Source: Pantoea cypripedii
Lineage (GTDB): Bacteria; Pseudomonadota; Gammaproteobacteria; Enterobacterales; Enterobacteriaceae
Reading direction: 5' to 3'
Length of the DNA: 64,000 nucleotides
Assembly: GCF_002095535.1 (NCBI RefSeq)
Contig: NZ_MLJI01000002.1
Coordinates: 939,786 to 1,003,785 of the forward strand
Shown: positions 26,721-36,286 of the stretch, one piece after another
Position numbering within the stretch: the first letter of the stretch is position 1
Layout: the number at the start of each line of letters is the position of its first letter
Translations under genes and position numbers: made by a program
Notes under the pieces: generated by a model
Told to the model about the DNA's origin: nothing
The model's database searches: none
What the model saw: the letters and a program-made list of their open reading frames with translations, nothing else

Positions 26721-27523
26721 TGATGCAGCATATACTTCAGCATCAGGCTGATTTGCTGCTGCAGCATTGCTCTGCCGTAATGGGTGGGAAATCCCAGTTT
26801 CTCTGCTTGTTGCAGCAACAAGGTTCGCTCAGGGGAGATGATGATATCGCAGATTAAAGCTGGGGGTGTCAGTTTCTCCAGTGAGAAGGGTATCAGGTCT
26901 GAGTCTCCCATCCCTGCTGATGTCGCATTGATCGCAATATCGTGATGTTCTGGTGTTTCCGTACCAATCGAAATGTTCAATCCGTGATACTGGCTTTGCA
27001 GAACCTGCCGCAGTCCCTCTGCTTTAGCACGGGTGCGATTGTAAAGCGTTATGCTGGTCACGCCATTGTATGCCAGTGCGTGGGCAATGGCGCAGGCAGC
27101 GCCTCCGGCTCCGGCCAGATAGATACTTTTACCCTGAACCTGATAACCTGCCACCAATAGGCTACTCACAAATCCTTCCCCATCCAGCATGGTGCCGCTT
27201 AGGCTGCCATCGGTTTCTCGCCTGATAACATTGCAGGCTCCTATCGCTTTTGCCTGTTCCGAGACGTGGCCTAGGCTGGCCATTACGGCCTGTTTATGAG
27301 GCATGGTGACAATGACTCCACGGAAGTTATGCCATGCTTGCAACCCGGTTAAAAACTCCGTTAAGCCCTCGCGGGTGACATGGAATGGTATCATCAGGGT
27401 GTCGGCTATCTGATGACGTCTGATTTCAGCGTTCATCATCAGAGGCGCTTGAACCTGATGGACAGGATCGCCCAGAATGCCTAATACAATCAACCGACCG
27501 TCGACCTGCTCCAGTATATCCAA
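26717..27523 (-). CDS. Shikimate/quinate 5-dehydrogenase family protein
   Basis: A 268-residue AroE-like oxidoreductase. Substrate-binding residues are in GILGDPVHQVQAPLMMNAE and the catalytic lysine is in VTMPHKQAVM; the NAD(P) fold has AGAGGAACAIAHALAYNG near residue 140, followed by NRTRAKAEGL. GDPVHQVQAP in place of the usual GxPIxHSxSP marks a paralog that may use a different substrate, so I do not call it aroE. The last codons fall in the GCAGTCAA end of an IS605 relic, so the native C terminus may be slightly shortened. Confidence 0.75.
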   Translation of the reverse strand: MDILEQVDGRLIVLGILGDPVHQVQAPLMMNAEIRRHQIADTLMIPFHVTREGLTEFLTGLQAWHNFRGVIVTMPHKQAVMASLGHVSEQAKAIGACNVIRRETDGSLSGTMLDGEGFVSSLLVAGYQVQGKSIYLAGAGGAACAIAHALAYNGVTSITLYNRTRAKAEGLRQVLQSQYHGLNISIGTETPEHHDIAINATSAGMGDSDLIPFSLEKLTPPALICDIIISPERTLLLQQAEKLGFPTHYGRAMLQQQISLMLKYMLHH

Positions 27524-27736
27524 AAGTTTTTACCTCATCGCTGAGTGTGGATTGGGTGTGATATCAGTTATACCGAAAAACATCCTGCAGCTACCAATAA
27601 GGCTTTTGACTGCCATGATGGACATGTAGCATGCCCTGCCAGACATCGCAGGGAAATATCCGCTTTATTTACGTGTGCAATTGCTGGCACTGAGCTCACG
27701 CCAACCGCCTTATTGACCATTGGTTCTGGGTTCTTA

Positions 27737-28398
27737 CTAGCCTATGTTCAAATATCTCTGGTTTTGCCAGATTTTGCCGTTGTGTGAAACTTTAGTGCAT
27801 AGCATTGAATATTCGGTACGGTAATGGTAAGCCGGGATAGTGTCAGAGTCATCGCCATTATCACAGTCACCCGCCTTCACTTCCACGGTTATGTCTTTGC
27901 TGAGTGATTTTGAAAAACCTTTCTCATCAAGAAACGTCCACAGTTTGTGATGGTCGGCAGCATCACTACCACGGCTGGAGATGACGCAGATATAGATAGC
28001 CCGTTGCGAGAGACTTGGCGAATCACCGATTGTATTATCTGTCCTTTCCTCCATTCCTGTTCCTTGATGGTGTCATCAAAATCGAAAGCGAGGATAAAAA
28101 AGGGCTCTGCTCGTCCGGCATCCAGGCGCTGTTTGATTTTTTCGGTAATTATCTCGTTAACGTGTTCGATGGTTTTACCAAAATCCGCTTCTGTAACCGG
28201 AGCAGCGTGTTCATATACGCCATCAATTTCGTCACCGCCCGCCGTATCAACTCTGGTGTTCATACTCGACATTCTGAGACGATTATTGGCGCAAATTTCT
28301 TCGATAAGATTCGTCAGTTGGGCAATCTGTTCGTCGGTTGCAATGTTTGAGGTGGATGCATGGCTTGTTGCGGGTCCTTTAATTCCATCTATCGGCAT
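27737..28398 (-). pseudogene. HAD-like protein split by a frameshift
   Basis: The first frame (from 28398, AGGAA ribosome site nine bases upstream) gives a Ser/Thr-rich N terminus (MPIDGIKGPATSHASTSNIA), a helical region, and ILAFDFDDTIKEQ, a textbook HAD motif I (DxDxT). The second frame, overlapping at about 27960-28050, gives RAIYICVISSRGSDAADHHK, a good HAD motif II, and runs to 27737. Neither frame alone holds both motifs, so one gene of about 220 residues was probably broken by a one-base loss. The N terminus resembles type III effector leaders, but I see no hrp box, so that is only a possibility. Confidence 0.5.
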
Positions 28399-28742
28399 AA
28401 TAAAGCTTCCTGTCTTTAGTGACCTGTTGTCCGGATAAAAAACGGGTGATGGTTCTCCTGAGGTGTGAACCAGGTTATCACTCCCGATAATTGAATGCTG
28501 TGATCTGATCCGGCGTCGGATACAAGATGCTTCATAATTACAACATACTTTAAGTCAACAGATTAACATGCCAAAACCCAACATCTGCGCCGTAAGCGAT
28601 TCTTTATGAAAATATCTGACAAATCAGATGTTTTCAGAATTAAACGGCATCATTGGCATGACGTGAGAAATTGCCGGTTGTTAACCCGCCATTGAAGTTA
28701 AGGCCTGATTGTTCGCAACAACCTGATCCTGGATCAAAAGTG

Positions 28743-28761
28743 GGAATGGTTATCATTTATA
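28743..28761. promoter_or_regulatory. Fur box upstream of feoA
   Basis: The core AATGGTTATCATT matches the Fur consensus AATGATAATCATT at 11 of 13 positions, 41 bp before the feoA start. Ferrous iron uptake operons are classic Fur targets. A small palindrome, TGATCCTGGATCA (28724-28736), lies just upstream. The rest of the 399-bp gap from 28399 shows nothing else. Confidence 0.6.
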
Positions 28762-28797
28762 TAATCATCACTCCTTGTTACTAAGCTGGCTGATGAT

Positions 28798-29025
28798 ATG
28801 CAGATTAAAACCAACCGCGTTTATCGGATTGCAGGCTATAAAAGTCCGATTAATCCTGCCTGGCGGCAAAAGCTACTGGCGATGGGCATGATCCCCGGAG
28901 CGCTTATTGAAGTTATCCGCGTGGCCCCGATGGGCGATCCGGTGCAAATCCGCACGCGGCGCATCAGCCTGGCAGTACGGCAGCAGGATCTTGCGGCCAT
29001 CCTTCTTGAGGAAATGACCGCATGA
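28798..29025 (+). CDS. feoA: Ferrous iron transport protein FeoA
   Basis: A 75-residue SH3-like cytosolic protein (YRIAGYKSPINPAWRQKLLAM, GMIPGALIEVIRVAPMGDP). It has the length of enterobacterial FeoA and overlaps feoB by four bases (ATGA). FeoA is required for FeoB-driven Fe2+ import, probably by regulating the pore or its G domain. A Fur box precedes it. Confidence 0.95.
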   Translation: MQIKTNRVYRIAGYKSPINPAWRQKLLAMGMIPGALIEVIRVAPMGDPVQIRTRRISLAVRQQDLAAILLEEMTA

Positions 29026-31337
29026 AGAAGTTAATCATTGGTTTGATCGGCAACCCGAATACCGGCAAGACCACCTTATTTAACCAGCTTACCGGGGCAC
29101 GGCAGCGGGTAGGTAACTGGGCGGGGGTGACGGTCGAACGCAAAGAAGGGCAGTTTTTTACCGCAGCTTCGGATGTGCATTTGATTGATTTACCGGGCAC
29201 GCGCTCGCTCACCACCATTTCGGCGGATACCTCGATAGATGAAAGTATTGCCTGCCAGTACCTGTTTAACGACCAGGCCGATCTGGTGATCAATGTCGTG
29301 GATGCATCGAACCTGGAAAGTAACCTGTTTCTGACAGTGCAACTGCTGGAATTAGGTGTTCCCTGCATTATCGCGCTGAATATGCAGGATATTGCCGCCA
29401 GCCAGAATATCAGCATCGATATTGATGCGCTTTCCCGTCGACTGGGATGTCCGGTGGTATCCCTGACGTCAACGCGCGGCGAAGGGATCGCCAGGCTCAA
29501 AGAAACTATCGACCATCACCACCACCAGGCACCGGTGAAATGGGTAGCGTATCCGGCCGGGATTGAAACCATGATCACCCGCCTGCGTGCCATGATATCG
29601 TCTGCTATCCCGGCACAAAAGCAGTACTGGCTGGCATTGCAGCTGCTGGAAGGGGATCTCAACAGTCAGAAAATCTGTCCGGAGGTGGTGCAACATCTGC
29701 CGGAGATAAGCAAAGAAGCCGGCGGCGATCCGGGTATGGTGATTGCCGATTACCGTTTTCGCGCGATTACCGATCTCTGTTCCACCGTCAGCAATATCCA
29801 CCAGTCAACGCCGGGCCACCTCACCGGCATGATCGATAAGGTGGTGCTTAACCGCTGGGCGGGGATCCCGATATTCCTCGGGGTGATGTATCTGATGTTT
29901 GTGCTGTCGATCAATATTGGCGCGGCACTGCAACCGGTGTTTGATAGTGGCTCGGTCGCTGTGTTTATCCACGGTACGCAATGGCTCGGCTACACCTTCC
30001 ATTTCCCCGACTGGTTAACGGTATTTCTGGCGCAGGGGATTGGTGCGGGTATCAATACGGTGCTGCCGATTATTCCCCAGATTGGCCTGATGTATCTTTT
30101 CCTGTCTTTTCTGGAAGATTCCGGTTACATGGCGCGCGCGGCTTTCGTGATGGACCGCCTGATGCAGGCATTGGGGTTACCGGGTAAATCGTTTGTGCCA
30201 CTGATTGTCGGCTTTGGCTGCAATGTGCCGTCGGTGATGGGGGCGCGTACGCTGGATACGCCGCGCGAACGCCTGATTACGGTCTTGATCGCTCCTTTTA
30301 TGTCCTGTGGTGCGCGTCTGGCCATCTTCGCCGTATTTGCTGCGGCATTTTTTGGTGCCCACAGTGCCAGCCTGGTGTTCTCGTTGTACGTGCTCGGCAT
30401 CGCCGTGGCAATCATCACCGGGTTGATCCTGAAACATACGTTACTGCGTGGTGAAGCCTCACCTTTCATTATGGAGCTGCCGGTTTACCATCGTCCGCAC
30501 CTGAAGAGCCTGCTGATTCAGACCTGGCAACGCCTGAAGATGTTCATTATCCGCGCGGGCCGGGTGATTATTCTTGTCAGTATGATTATCGGGGTGCTGA
30601 GCAGCTTCTCGTTTAACGGCAATACAGTGAATAACATCAATGACTCTGCGCTGGCAGCGACCAGCAAAGTGATTACGCCGATTCTGCAACCCATTGGGGT
30701 CACGGATGATAACTGGCAGGCCACGGTGGGGCTGGTGACGGGCATCATGGCAAAAGAGGTGGTGGTAGGGACCTTAAACAGCCTGTACACCGGTGAAGAT
30801 GTGCAAAGTGGTGGGTTCAACCCTGAGGAATTTAATCTGCTCACGGAACTGACAGGATCGCTAACCGCCACCTGGGAAGGGCTGAAAGCCGCAGTGAGTC
30901 TGGGGGCGTTAGCCAACCCGATTGAAGCCAGCAAAGGGGATGGTGAGATGGCTGCCGGACAGATGGGGGTGATGAGTGCGAAATTTGGCAGCGTTTTTGC
31001 CGCCTACAGCTACCTGATATTCGTGCTGTTGTATGTGCCCTGTGTCTCGGTCATGGGGGCGATAGCGCGTGAAGCGGGCAGAAACTGGATGCTGTTCTCT
31101 TTCTTCTGGGGTCTGAATGTGGCGTTTTCCATCGCAACCCTGTTTTATCAGAGCGTGACCTTTAGTGCGCATCCGGCCTATAGCGCAATCTGCCTGTTCA
31201 GTGTCGTGATCGTGAATGTGTTGCTTATTGCGTTACTGCGTAAATGGGGTAAACGCATCAAAGAGCACCGTCTCAATATTCCGGTAGCGGAAAATGGTAC
31301 GGGGTGTGCTGGCTGCAAAGGCTGTTGCAATAGTTAA
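29022..31337 (+). CDS. feoB: Ferrous iron transporter FeoB
   Basis: A 771-residue inner-membrane Fe2+ transporter. The N-terminal G domain shows G1 GNPNTGKTTL, G3 DLPGTRSL and G4 NMQD; a helical GDI domain follows to about residue 270, then two Gate domains with conserved cysteines (VGFGCNVPSVMGARTL; IAPFMSCGARL; YVPCVSVMGAIARE). The C terminus is cysteine-rich (GCAGCKGCCNS). No feoC follows: the next 230 bp hold only a hairpin. The length and motifs are normal for enterobacterial FeoB. Confidence 0.95.
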   Translation: MKKLIIGLIGNPNTGKTTLFNQLTGARQRVGNWAGVTVERKEGQFFTAASDVHLIDLPGTRSLTTISADTSIDESIACQYLFNDQADLVINVVDASNLESNLFLTVQLLELGVPCIIALNMQDIAASQNISIDIDALSRRLGCPVVSLTSTRGEGIARLKETIDHHHHQAPVKWVAYPAGIETMITRLRAMISSAIPAQKQYWLALQLLEGDLNSQKICPEVVQHLPEISKEAGGDPGMVIADYRFRAITDLCSTVSNIHQSTPGHLTGMIDKVVLNRWAGIPIFLGVMYLMFVLSINIGAALQPVFDSGSVAVFIHGTQWLGYTFHFPDWLTVFLAQGIGAGINTVLPIIPQIGLMYLFLSFLEDSGYMARAAFVMDRLMQALGLPGKSFVPLIVGFGCNVPSVMGARTLDTPRERLITVLIAPFMSCGARLAIFAVFAAAFFGAHSASLVFSLYVLGIAVAIITGLILKHTLLRGEASPFIMELPVYHRPHLKSLLIQTWQRLKMFIIRAGRVIILVSMIIGVLSSFSFNGNTVNNINDSALAATSKVITPILQPIGVTDDNWQATVGLVTGIMAKEVVVGTLNSLYTGEDVQSGGFNPEEFNLLTELTGSLTATWEGLKAAVSLGALANPIEASKGDGEMAAGQMGVMSAKFGSVFAAYSYLIFVLLYVPCVSVMGAIAREAGRNWMLFSFFWGLNVAFSIATLFYQSVTFSAHPAYSAICLFSVVIVNVLLIALLRKWGKRIKEHRLNIPVAENGTGCAGCKGCCNS

Positions 31338-31346
31338 CATTCAGGC

Positions 31347-31384
31347 GCAACACCTGTCAGAGATAGAATGACGGCAGGTGTTGC
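31347..31384 (+). terminator. Long hairpin after feoB
   Basis: GCAACACCTG pairs perfectly with CAGGTGTTGC around an 18-nt loop, 10 bp after the feoB stop. It probably ends or stabilises the feoAB transcript; no T run follows. Confidence 0.5.
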
Positions 31385-31570
31385 CAGAGGCAGGTTAGGT
31401 GTGTGTGATTCATTGACATCGTTTCACTATATGGACGGAATAGACAAAAGTGGATTGTTGGTGATGGGTGATATTTGCGAACAGAAGAGTCAGATTTTCA
31501 TCTACCTTACAGTTTAAAGATGTATTATTCGGGTAAGTGTTTGAATACAGAATGTTAAGGAGCGAAAGTT

Positions 31571-31861
31571 ATGCGACCATCGATTGCTCTCAACATGCAG
31601 CGTGGTGCTGTACTGGCAACGGTAAACCGCTATCGTACCGCTAATCCTCGGGTTTTTGGTTCTGTACTGCATGGGACTGATAAAGATGGCAGCGACCTTG
31701 ATCTGCTAGTCGATGCGCTTCCGGGAGCCACCTTGCTGGACTTAGGTGATTTGGAAGATGAACTGAAATCACTTCTGGGTATAGAAGTCGATTTACTGAC
31801 GCCGGGTGACTTACCACCGAAATTTCGGGCGAAAGTTCTGGCTGAGGCCCGCCCTATATGA
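31571..31861 (+). CDS. MntA-type nucleotidyltransferase antitoxin
   Basis: A 96-residue minimal nucleotidyltransferase. The active site is visible as VFGSVLHGTDKDGSDLDLLVD (GS...DxD) and the third carboxylate in IEVDLLTPGD. In MNT/HEPN toxin-antitoxin pairs this protein inactivates the HEPN ribonuclease by adding AMP. An AAGGAG site precedes it. It overlaps the HEPN gene by four bases (ATGA). The antitoxin frame is intact while the toxin has an in-frame stop. Confidence 0.8.
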   Translation: MRPSIALNMQRGAVLATVNRYRTANPRVFGSVLHGTDKDGSDLDLLVDALPGATLLDLGDLEDELKSLLGIEVDLLTPGDLPPKFRAKVLAEARPI

Positions 31862-32226
31862 GTGAGAACCGTTTACCTGATTATATTGAGCATATCCAGC
31901 AAGCAGCGTCAGATGCTATCAGCTTTGTTGAAGGCTTAACAAAGGACGATTTTCTGGTGGATAAATGAAGCCAGCAAGCAGTCATTATGAGTCTTATTAT
32001 CGTCGGAGAGGCTTCCACCAAGGTCATGGATGGCTATGTGGATTTCACCCAAAAGCACTCGGAAATTCCATGGCGTAGTATGCGCAATCGCATGGCTCAT
32101 GGGTATTTTGACATAAACCTTGATGTGGTGTGGGACACCGTGAGGGAATGGTTGCCAACGTTGTTGCGTCAACTGCCAATAGTGCTTGAGGATGCTGAAA
32201 ATGGAGATGCTGGTTCCTTAGAATAA
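31858..32226 (+). pseudogene. HEPN-domain toxin with in-frame stop and small deletion
   Basis: The frame reads MSENRLPDYIEHIQQAASDA, ISFVEGLTKDDFLVDK, then TGA at 31966-31968 (codon 37), then SQQAVIMSLIIVGEASTKVM and so on to 32226. The HEPN catalytic motif R-x4-H is present as RNRMAHGYFDI. Compared with family members, which have W-x-x-I/M-x-x-MRNR, three residues are missing (WRSMRNRMAHG). The stop alone should abolish the full protein; an internal restart at MSLIIVGEA is conceivable. Confidence 0.75.
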
Positions 32227-32352
32227 TGTTTTGATCCCATCATTCGATTGTGCAACCAATTTATTTACGCCTAAATAGTGATGTTCCCATCGCAATAAAC
32301 AGGGCCCCGACAAGATGGATGCGGCAAACTTGCAGGGGCAATAACGGAATAT

Positions 32353-33306
32353 TTATAGATACTTTGTCAGCAGCGCCTCAAGACTATTTTGGTCAATGGC
32401 AAACAGGCGGATGCCTTCGGCAAGTTTTTCGACTGCCATCGCATCCTGATTGTGCGCCCAGTAAAACTCCGCTTCGCTGATGGCAGCGGGTCTGGACTGA
32501 ATCTCGCCGTCGTAGTCCAGCGGGGCAGGAACAGCCGCTTCGCTTTGTTGTAGCTGCGCCAGTAGATTGGGAGAAACCGTCAGGCGATCGCAGCCGTTCA
32601 GCGCCAGCACCTGTTGCGGGGTGCGGAAGCTGGCTCCCATCACCACCGTCTGGTAGCCATGCCTTTTGTAGAAATGGTATATAGTGCGTACTGACTCAAC
32701 CCCAGGATCGTTGTCGACGGTAAAGACGGTGTCCGGTTGGTTCTTTTTGTACCAGTCATAGATACGTCCGACAAAAGGCGAGATCAGGAAAACGCCAGCA
32801 TCGGCACAGGCCCGGGCCTGTGCGAAGGAGAACAGCAGCGTCAGATTACAATTGATGCCTTCTGTTTCCAGCACTTCGGCGGCACGAATTCCCTGCCAGG
32901 TGGCAGCCAGCTTGATCAGAACACGGTCTTTGGTGACACCTCTTTCTTCATAGAGGGCGATCAGTTCCCGCGCTTTATGAATGCTGGCTTCGGTGTCAAA
33001 AGAGAGCCGTGCATCAACTTCGGTTGAAATACGTCCCGGCACGCTTTGCAGGATCAGCGCACCAATGCTGACAGCCAGATAATCGGCGATCGCTGAGGGG
33101 AGAACCTCTTTGCCAGCCTGGCGCGTCTTTACCGCCGCAACCGCATCTTTAATCAGCGGTTGGTATTGCGGCAGCTGCGCTGCTTTATAAATTAATGACG
33201 GGTTGGTGGTGGCATCTTCGGGTTGATAAGCCAGAATGCTGTCAATATCCCCACTGTCAGCGACAATAATGGTCCGCTGCTTTAATTGCTCAAGCTGGTT
33301 CACCAT
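32353..33306 (-). CDS. talA: Transaldolase, TalA-like
   Basis: A 317-residue transaldolase, which transfers dihydroxyacetone between sugar phosphates in the pentose phosphate pathway. The Schiff-base lysine lies in [13 protein letters not shown] and the family block [12 protein letters not shown] is near the N terminus; [21 protein letters not shown] is also diagnostic. The start at 33306 follows GAGG. It is last in a PTS operon with a KbaZ-like protein, and a transketolase lies on the divergent strand, echoing the talA-tktB pairing in E. coli. Confidence 0.9.
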   Translation of the reverse strand: MVNQLEQLKQRTIIVADSGDIDSILAYQPEDATTNPSLIYKAAQLPQYQPLIKDAVAAVKTRQAGKEVLPSAIADYLAVSIGALILQSVPGRISTEVDARLSFDTEASIHKARELIALYEERGVTKDRVLIKLAATWQGIRAAEVLETEGINCNLTLLFSFAQARACADAGVFLISPFVGRIYDWYKKNQPDTVFTVDNDPGVESVRTIYHFYKRHGYQTVVMGASFRTPQQVLALNGCDRLTVSPNLLAQLQQSEAAVPAPLDYDGEIQSRPAAISEAEFYWAHNQDAMAVEKLAEGIRLFAIDQNSLEALLTKYL

Positions 33307-33378
33307 CTTTACCTCGGTAATGTGTTTAGCCGGATAACCAGGAGCATCCTGCTCCCGGTTATTCATTGCATCAAAAGA

Positions 33379-34632
33379 TTATTTTGCGTGAGCAACACGC
33401 GAGGTCAGACCCGGCATATTGAAGCATTCCGCTTCATTCTGGATCATGTCCTTAATTTTGTTCACCACATAACGCTCAGGCTCCACACCAAAGGAACGCA
33501 AATTGGCGAACAGGGTTTTCATCTCTTTCACGACATCCGGTTTTTCGTAATTATAATGGCCGCTAAGTTCAAGAATTTCTTTCAGCAATGCTGGCTCATT
33601 AAAAATCTGTTCTTCTGACTTATTTTTATACTCATCGGTCATCCATTTCTCCCATTTGTGGCTCAGCACGCACTCACGGGTCAGCACATTTTTAAGATTA
33701 GAAGCGGACTGAATAAAACCTTTGGCCGCCAGGTCTTTTTCCACTTCGGCCAGTTTGAGGTAGGCGCGGGTTTCGATGGTGCCATACGCCGGGGCGACGT
33801 TCATCGCGGTGATGCCCAGACCCGGGTGTTTCAGCAGGATGTCATCCGGCAGGTAGTCGCCGTTATGCTCTTTTAAACCCACACCGTAGCGGGTACTGAT
33901 CGCCGAGAGTTCAGCTGATTGTGTATCGTTGAAATGTCCGACATTCTTTGTCAGGCGCGTCAACGTACCGGTCTGGCCGACGATAAATAACGGTTGCGGT
34001 AAGTCTGCGGCCAGCAGACGTTTGTTGAGTTCAACAATAAAGCCTTCATACGCGCTGATATCGGTCAGGCCGCCATTGGTTTCTTCGGTGCCGACTTCAT
34101 AGAAGAACTCTTTCAGGTTATTCGCCTTACGGTATTCTTCACAGAAGCGAATCAGTTCCACGGTGCGGCTCAGCACCAGTTCGATATCAATCACTTTGCC
34201 GACGACATACGGATCTTTGGTCGGGTCAATGTGCAACAGGTCGAAACCGGCATCCATATCAATCTGATAGGAGCGGCGCGCCAGTTCCATGGCTTCTGCT
34301 TCCGGAATATGGTCTTTACGTTCTTTGTCACGCTGCCAGGGGCCACCGTGGTCACGACAGAGGAAATAGTCGCCATCGAAACCGACTTTTTCTGCCATCG
34401 CTTTTAAATCTGCCGCAAAGCGGAACTGATCCCAGTTATTGACGTAACCCGCACCAAATTCATCGGCATCAACCTGATTACGGCTGGCAATAAACATCAA
34501 AGGCAGATCTTTTTCTTTACCCAGTTCAAAGCACGCCTGAATAAGCGCAGGTGACATGGGGCCGATACCCAACATGGTTGATTTTCCACCGTTAACAATA
34601 TAATCGACGTACTGTTTCATGGTATTTTTCAT
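33379..34632 (-). CDS. KbaZ/GatZ-like (class II tagatose-bisphosphate aldolase non-catalytic subunit family)
   Basis: A 417-residue protein of the D-tagatose-bisphosphate aldolase GatZ/KbaZ/AgaZ family. Typical blocks include CRDHGGPWQRD, HIDPTKDP, YEVGTEETNGG and GVGLKEHNGDYLP. KbaZ and GatZ normally form a complex with the catalytic KbaY or GatY, which is not in this window, nor is a tagatose-6-phosphate kinase. It sits between a fructose-type PTS IIC and transaldolase, so it probably acts on the imported sugar phosphate, perhaps alone. AGGAG precedes the start. Confidence 0.8.
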   Translation of the reverse strand: MKNTMKQYVDYIVNGGKSTMLGIGPMSPALIQACFELGKEKDLPLMFIASRNQVDADEFGAGYVNNWDQFRFAADLKAMAEKVGFDGDYFLCRDHGGPWQRDKERKDHIPEAEAMELARRSYQIDMDAGFDLLHIDPTKDPYVVGKVIDIELVLSRTVELIRFCEEYRKANNLKEFFYEVGTEETNGGLTDISAYEGFIVELNKRLLAADLPQPLFIVGQTGTLTRLTKNVGHFNDTQSAELSAISTRYGVGLKEHNGDYLPDDILLKHPGLGITAMNVAPAYGTIETRAYLKLAEVEKDLAAKGFIQSASNLKNVLTRECVLSHKWEKWMTDEYKNKSEEQIFNEPALLKEILELSGHYNYEKPDVVKEMKTLFANLRSFGVEPERYVVNKIKDMIQNEAECFNMPGLTSRVAHAK

Positions 34633-34641
34633 AATAACTCC

Positions 34642-35745
34642 TTACGCTTTATTTAAATCAGAAGTGACAGGTTTTTTAGCGGGTTCTTTTTTAACGACTT
34701 CGCTAATATTGGGTCGCAGAATATGCAGGCATACAGCCGTAACAATGACGCCGATGGCCATATCAATGACGTACCACATCGCACCTTTATTCACGCCAGC
34801 AATGGCAATTAAGCCACCGTGCGGCACCATAGATTCAACGCCATGAATCATCGCCAGACCGGCACCTACGGCGCTGCCAATAATGATTGAGGGGAGAACG
34901 GTTTTAAGGTTTTTAACGGCAAAAGGAATGGCACCTTCGGTGATACCAATTAAGCCCATAAACGCGGCGGAGGTACCCATGCGTCTTTCATCTTCCGCCC
35001 ATTTACGGCGCGAGATTAACGTCGAGAGCGCAATACCCAGCGGCGGAATAGCGCAGGCGATACGGTAGGCTCCGTTCGGGCCATATATTCCTTCAGCCAT
35101 CAACGCCAGGGTAAATGCCGTCGCGGTTTTATTCACCGGTCCGCCCATATCAAAGGCAGCCATTGCTCCGAGAATTAAACCGAGAACCAGGCCGCTGCCA
35201 CCCTGCATATTCGACAACATGGCCACCAGCCATTTCATCGCCATACCGATGGGGCCAATCAGCACGTACAAATAAAGCATGCCGACCAGGCAGCTGGTAA
35301 CGATAGGGATAATCAGGATCGGCATCACTGGCATCAGCACTTTGCCGACCTTCCAGGTCTTGACCCATTTCGCGACGTAGCCACTCAGGATGCCGAGCAG
35401 CATCGCACCGAGAAAGCCGGTGACCACATGCGCTTCGCCGAGCGGTGTGGCGGCCATAAATCCGGTGACTAAGCCGGGCGTCAGGCCTGGTTTGCCAGCA
35501 ATGGAATAGGCGATATAGGCGGCGAGCACCGGGATCATCATGCCCAGCCCGGCGCTCCCGATGGCTCCAAGGTTTAGCAGGAATGGATTGGTGACCACAA
35601 TGCCTTTGCCCGGCGTGGGTTCTCCACCCACCAGCGACAGCGCCAGGCAGATCCCGCCGACCACCACCACCGGCATCATATAAGACACCCCGGTGCTGAA
35701 GGCTTTGACTAAATCATCCTTAATGGTTTTCATCGTATCCGACAT
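34642..35745 (-). CDS. PTS fructose-type EIIC permease (set A)
   Basis: A 367-residue membrane permease of the fructose PTS group, with about nine helices. STGVSYMMPVVVVGGICLAL and the loop block FDMGGPVNKTATAF, then GITEGAIPFAVKN, are hallmark IIC-Fru sequences. The start at 35745 (MSDTMKTIKDD) has a GGAGG site. It works with the IIB at 35902 and the fused HPr-EI-EIIA at 36287 in one operon. The sugar is unknown, but transketolase, transaldolase and the KbaZ-like gene point to a ketose or polyol. Confidence 0.85.
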   Translation of the reverse strand: MSDTMKTIKDDLVKAFSTGVSYMMPVVVVGGICLALSLVGGEPTPGKGIVVTNPFLLNLGAIGSAGLGMMIPVLAAYIAYSIAGKPGLTPGLVTGFMAATPLGEAHVVTGFLGAMLLGILSGYVAKWVKTWKVGKVLMPVMPILIIPIVTSCLVGMLYLYVLIGPIGMAMKWLVAMLSNMQGGSGLVLGLILGAMAAFDMGGPVNKTATAFTLALMAEGIYGPNGAYRIACAIPPLGIALSTLISRRKWAEDERRMGTSAAFMGLIGITEGAIPFAVKNLKTVLPSIIIGSAVGAGLAMIHGVESMVPHGGLIAIAGVNKGAMWYVIDMAIGVIVTAVCLHILRPNISEVVKKEPAKKPVTSDLNKA

Positions 35746-35901
35746 TTTTATTCCTCCCGATCTCCGCGATCGCAGTGCTATGGCCGAATAAATCCGCAGG
35801 CATAATTGCCTGAACACAGAAATAACGGAGGTCACAGAAATTTATTTAACGTTGTTATGCACGTTGGTTTCTGCGAAAAATAAACGCAATTTTACGCAGG
35901 G

Positions 35902-36222
35902 TTATTGTGCAAGCTGTTCGGCTTTATTAATGATCGCCGCCGGATTACGAATGACCTCAGCCGGGTTTAATGAAATAATCCGGCCTGCGTCTTCTTTTTC
36001 TTCAAAGCGCTCCACGCCCTCAATACCGATGGCGACGGCCATAATCACCACATCCGCTTCGGCGATGTCTTCTTCGCTTAATTCATTTTCAATTCCCATG
36101 CCGCCCTGGGTTTCGACTTTTACGTCATAACCTCTTTTTTTGCATTCCTGTTCAATGGCTTCCTGTGCCATATAGGTATGTGCGATGCCTGTAATGCATG
36201 CTGCGACTCCGACGATTTTCAT
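35902..36222 (-). CDS. PTS fructose-type EIIB (set A)
   Basis: A 106-residue cytosolic EIIB. The phosphocysteine is Cys9 in VGVAACITGIAHTYMAQEA. The block KVETQGGMGIENELSEEDI is also standard. ATG 36222 has an AGGAG site six bases upstream. It passes phosphate from the EIIA domain of the fused protein to the sugar on EIIC. The operon order is fused protein, IIB, IIC, KbaZ-like, transaldolase. Confidence 0.9.
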   Translation of the reverse strand: MKIVGVAACITGIAHTYMAQEAIEQECKKRGYDVKVETQGGMGIENELSEEDIAEADVVIMAVAIGIEGVERFEEKEDAGRIISLNPAEVIRNPAAIINKAEQLAQ

Positions 36223-36286
36223 CACTGACTCCTGGTCTTTTATTTATTTGGCTGATTATTTAAAGTGTTATTGCGTGGTCCTGACT

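Noticed and set aside
27545..27787. 80-codon plus-strand frame between the shikimate dehydrogenase-like and HAD-like genes
   Set aside because: No ribosome site, no recognisable motif and odd composition; I see nothing codable in this gap.
28724..28736. TGATCCTGGATCA palindrome before feoA as an FNR site
   Set aside because: FNR sites need TTGAT-N4-ATCAA; here the half-sites are five bases apart and the outer base differs. A Fur site is better supported.
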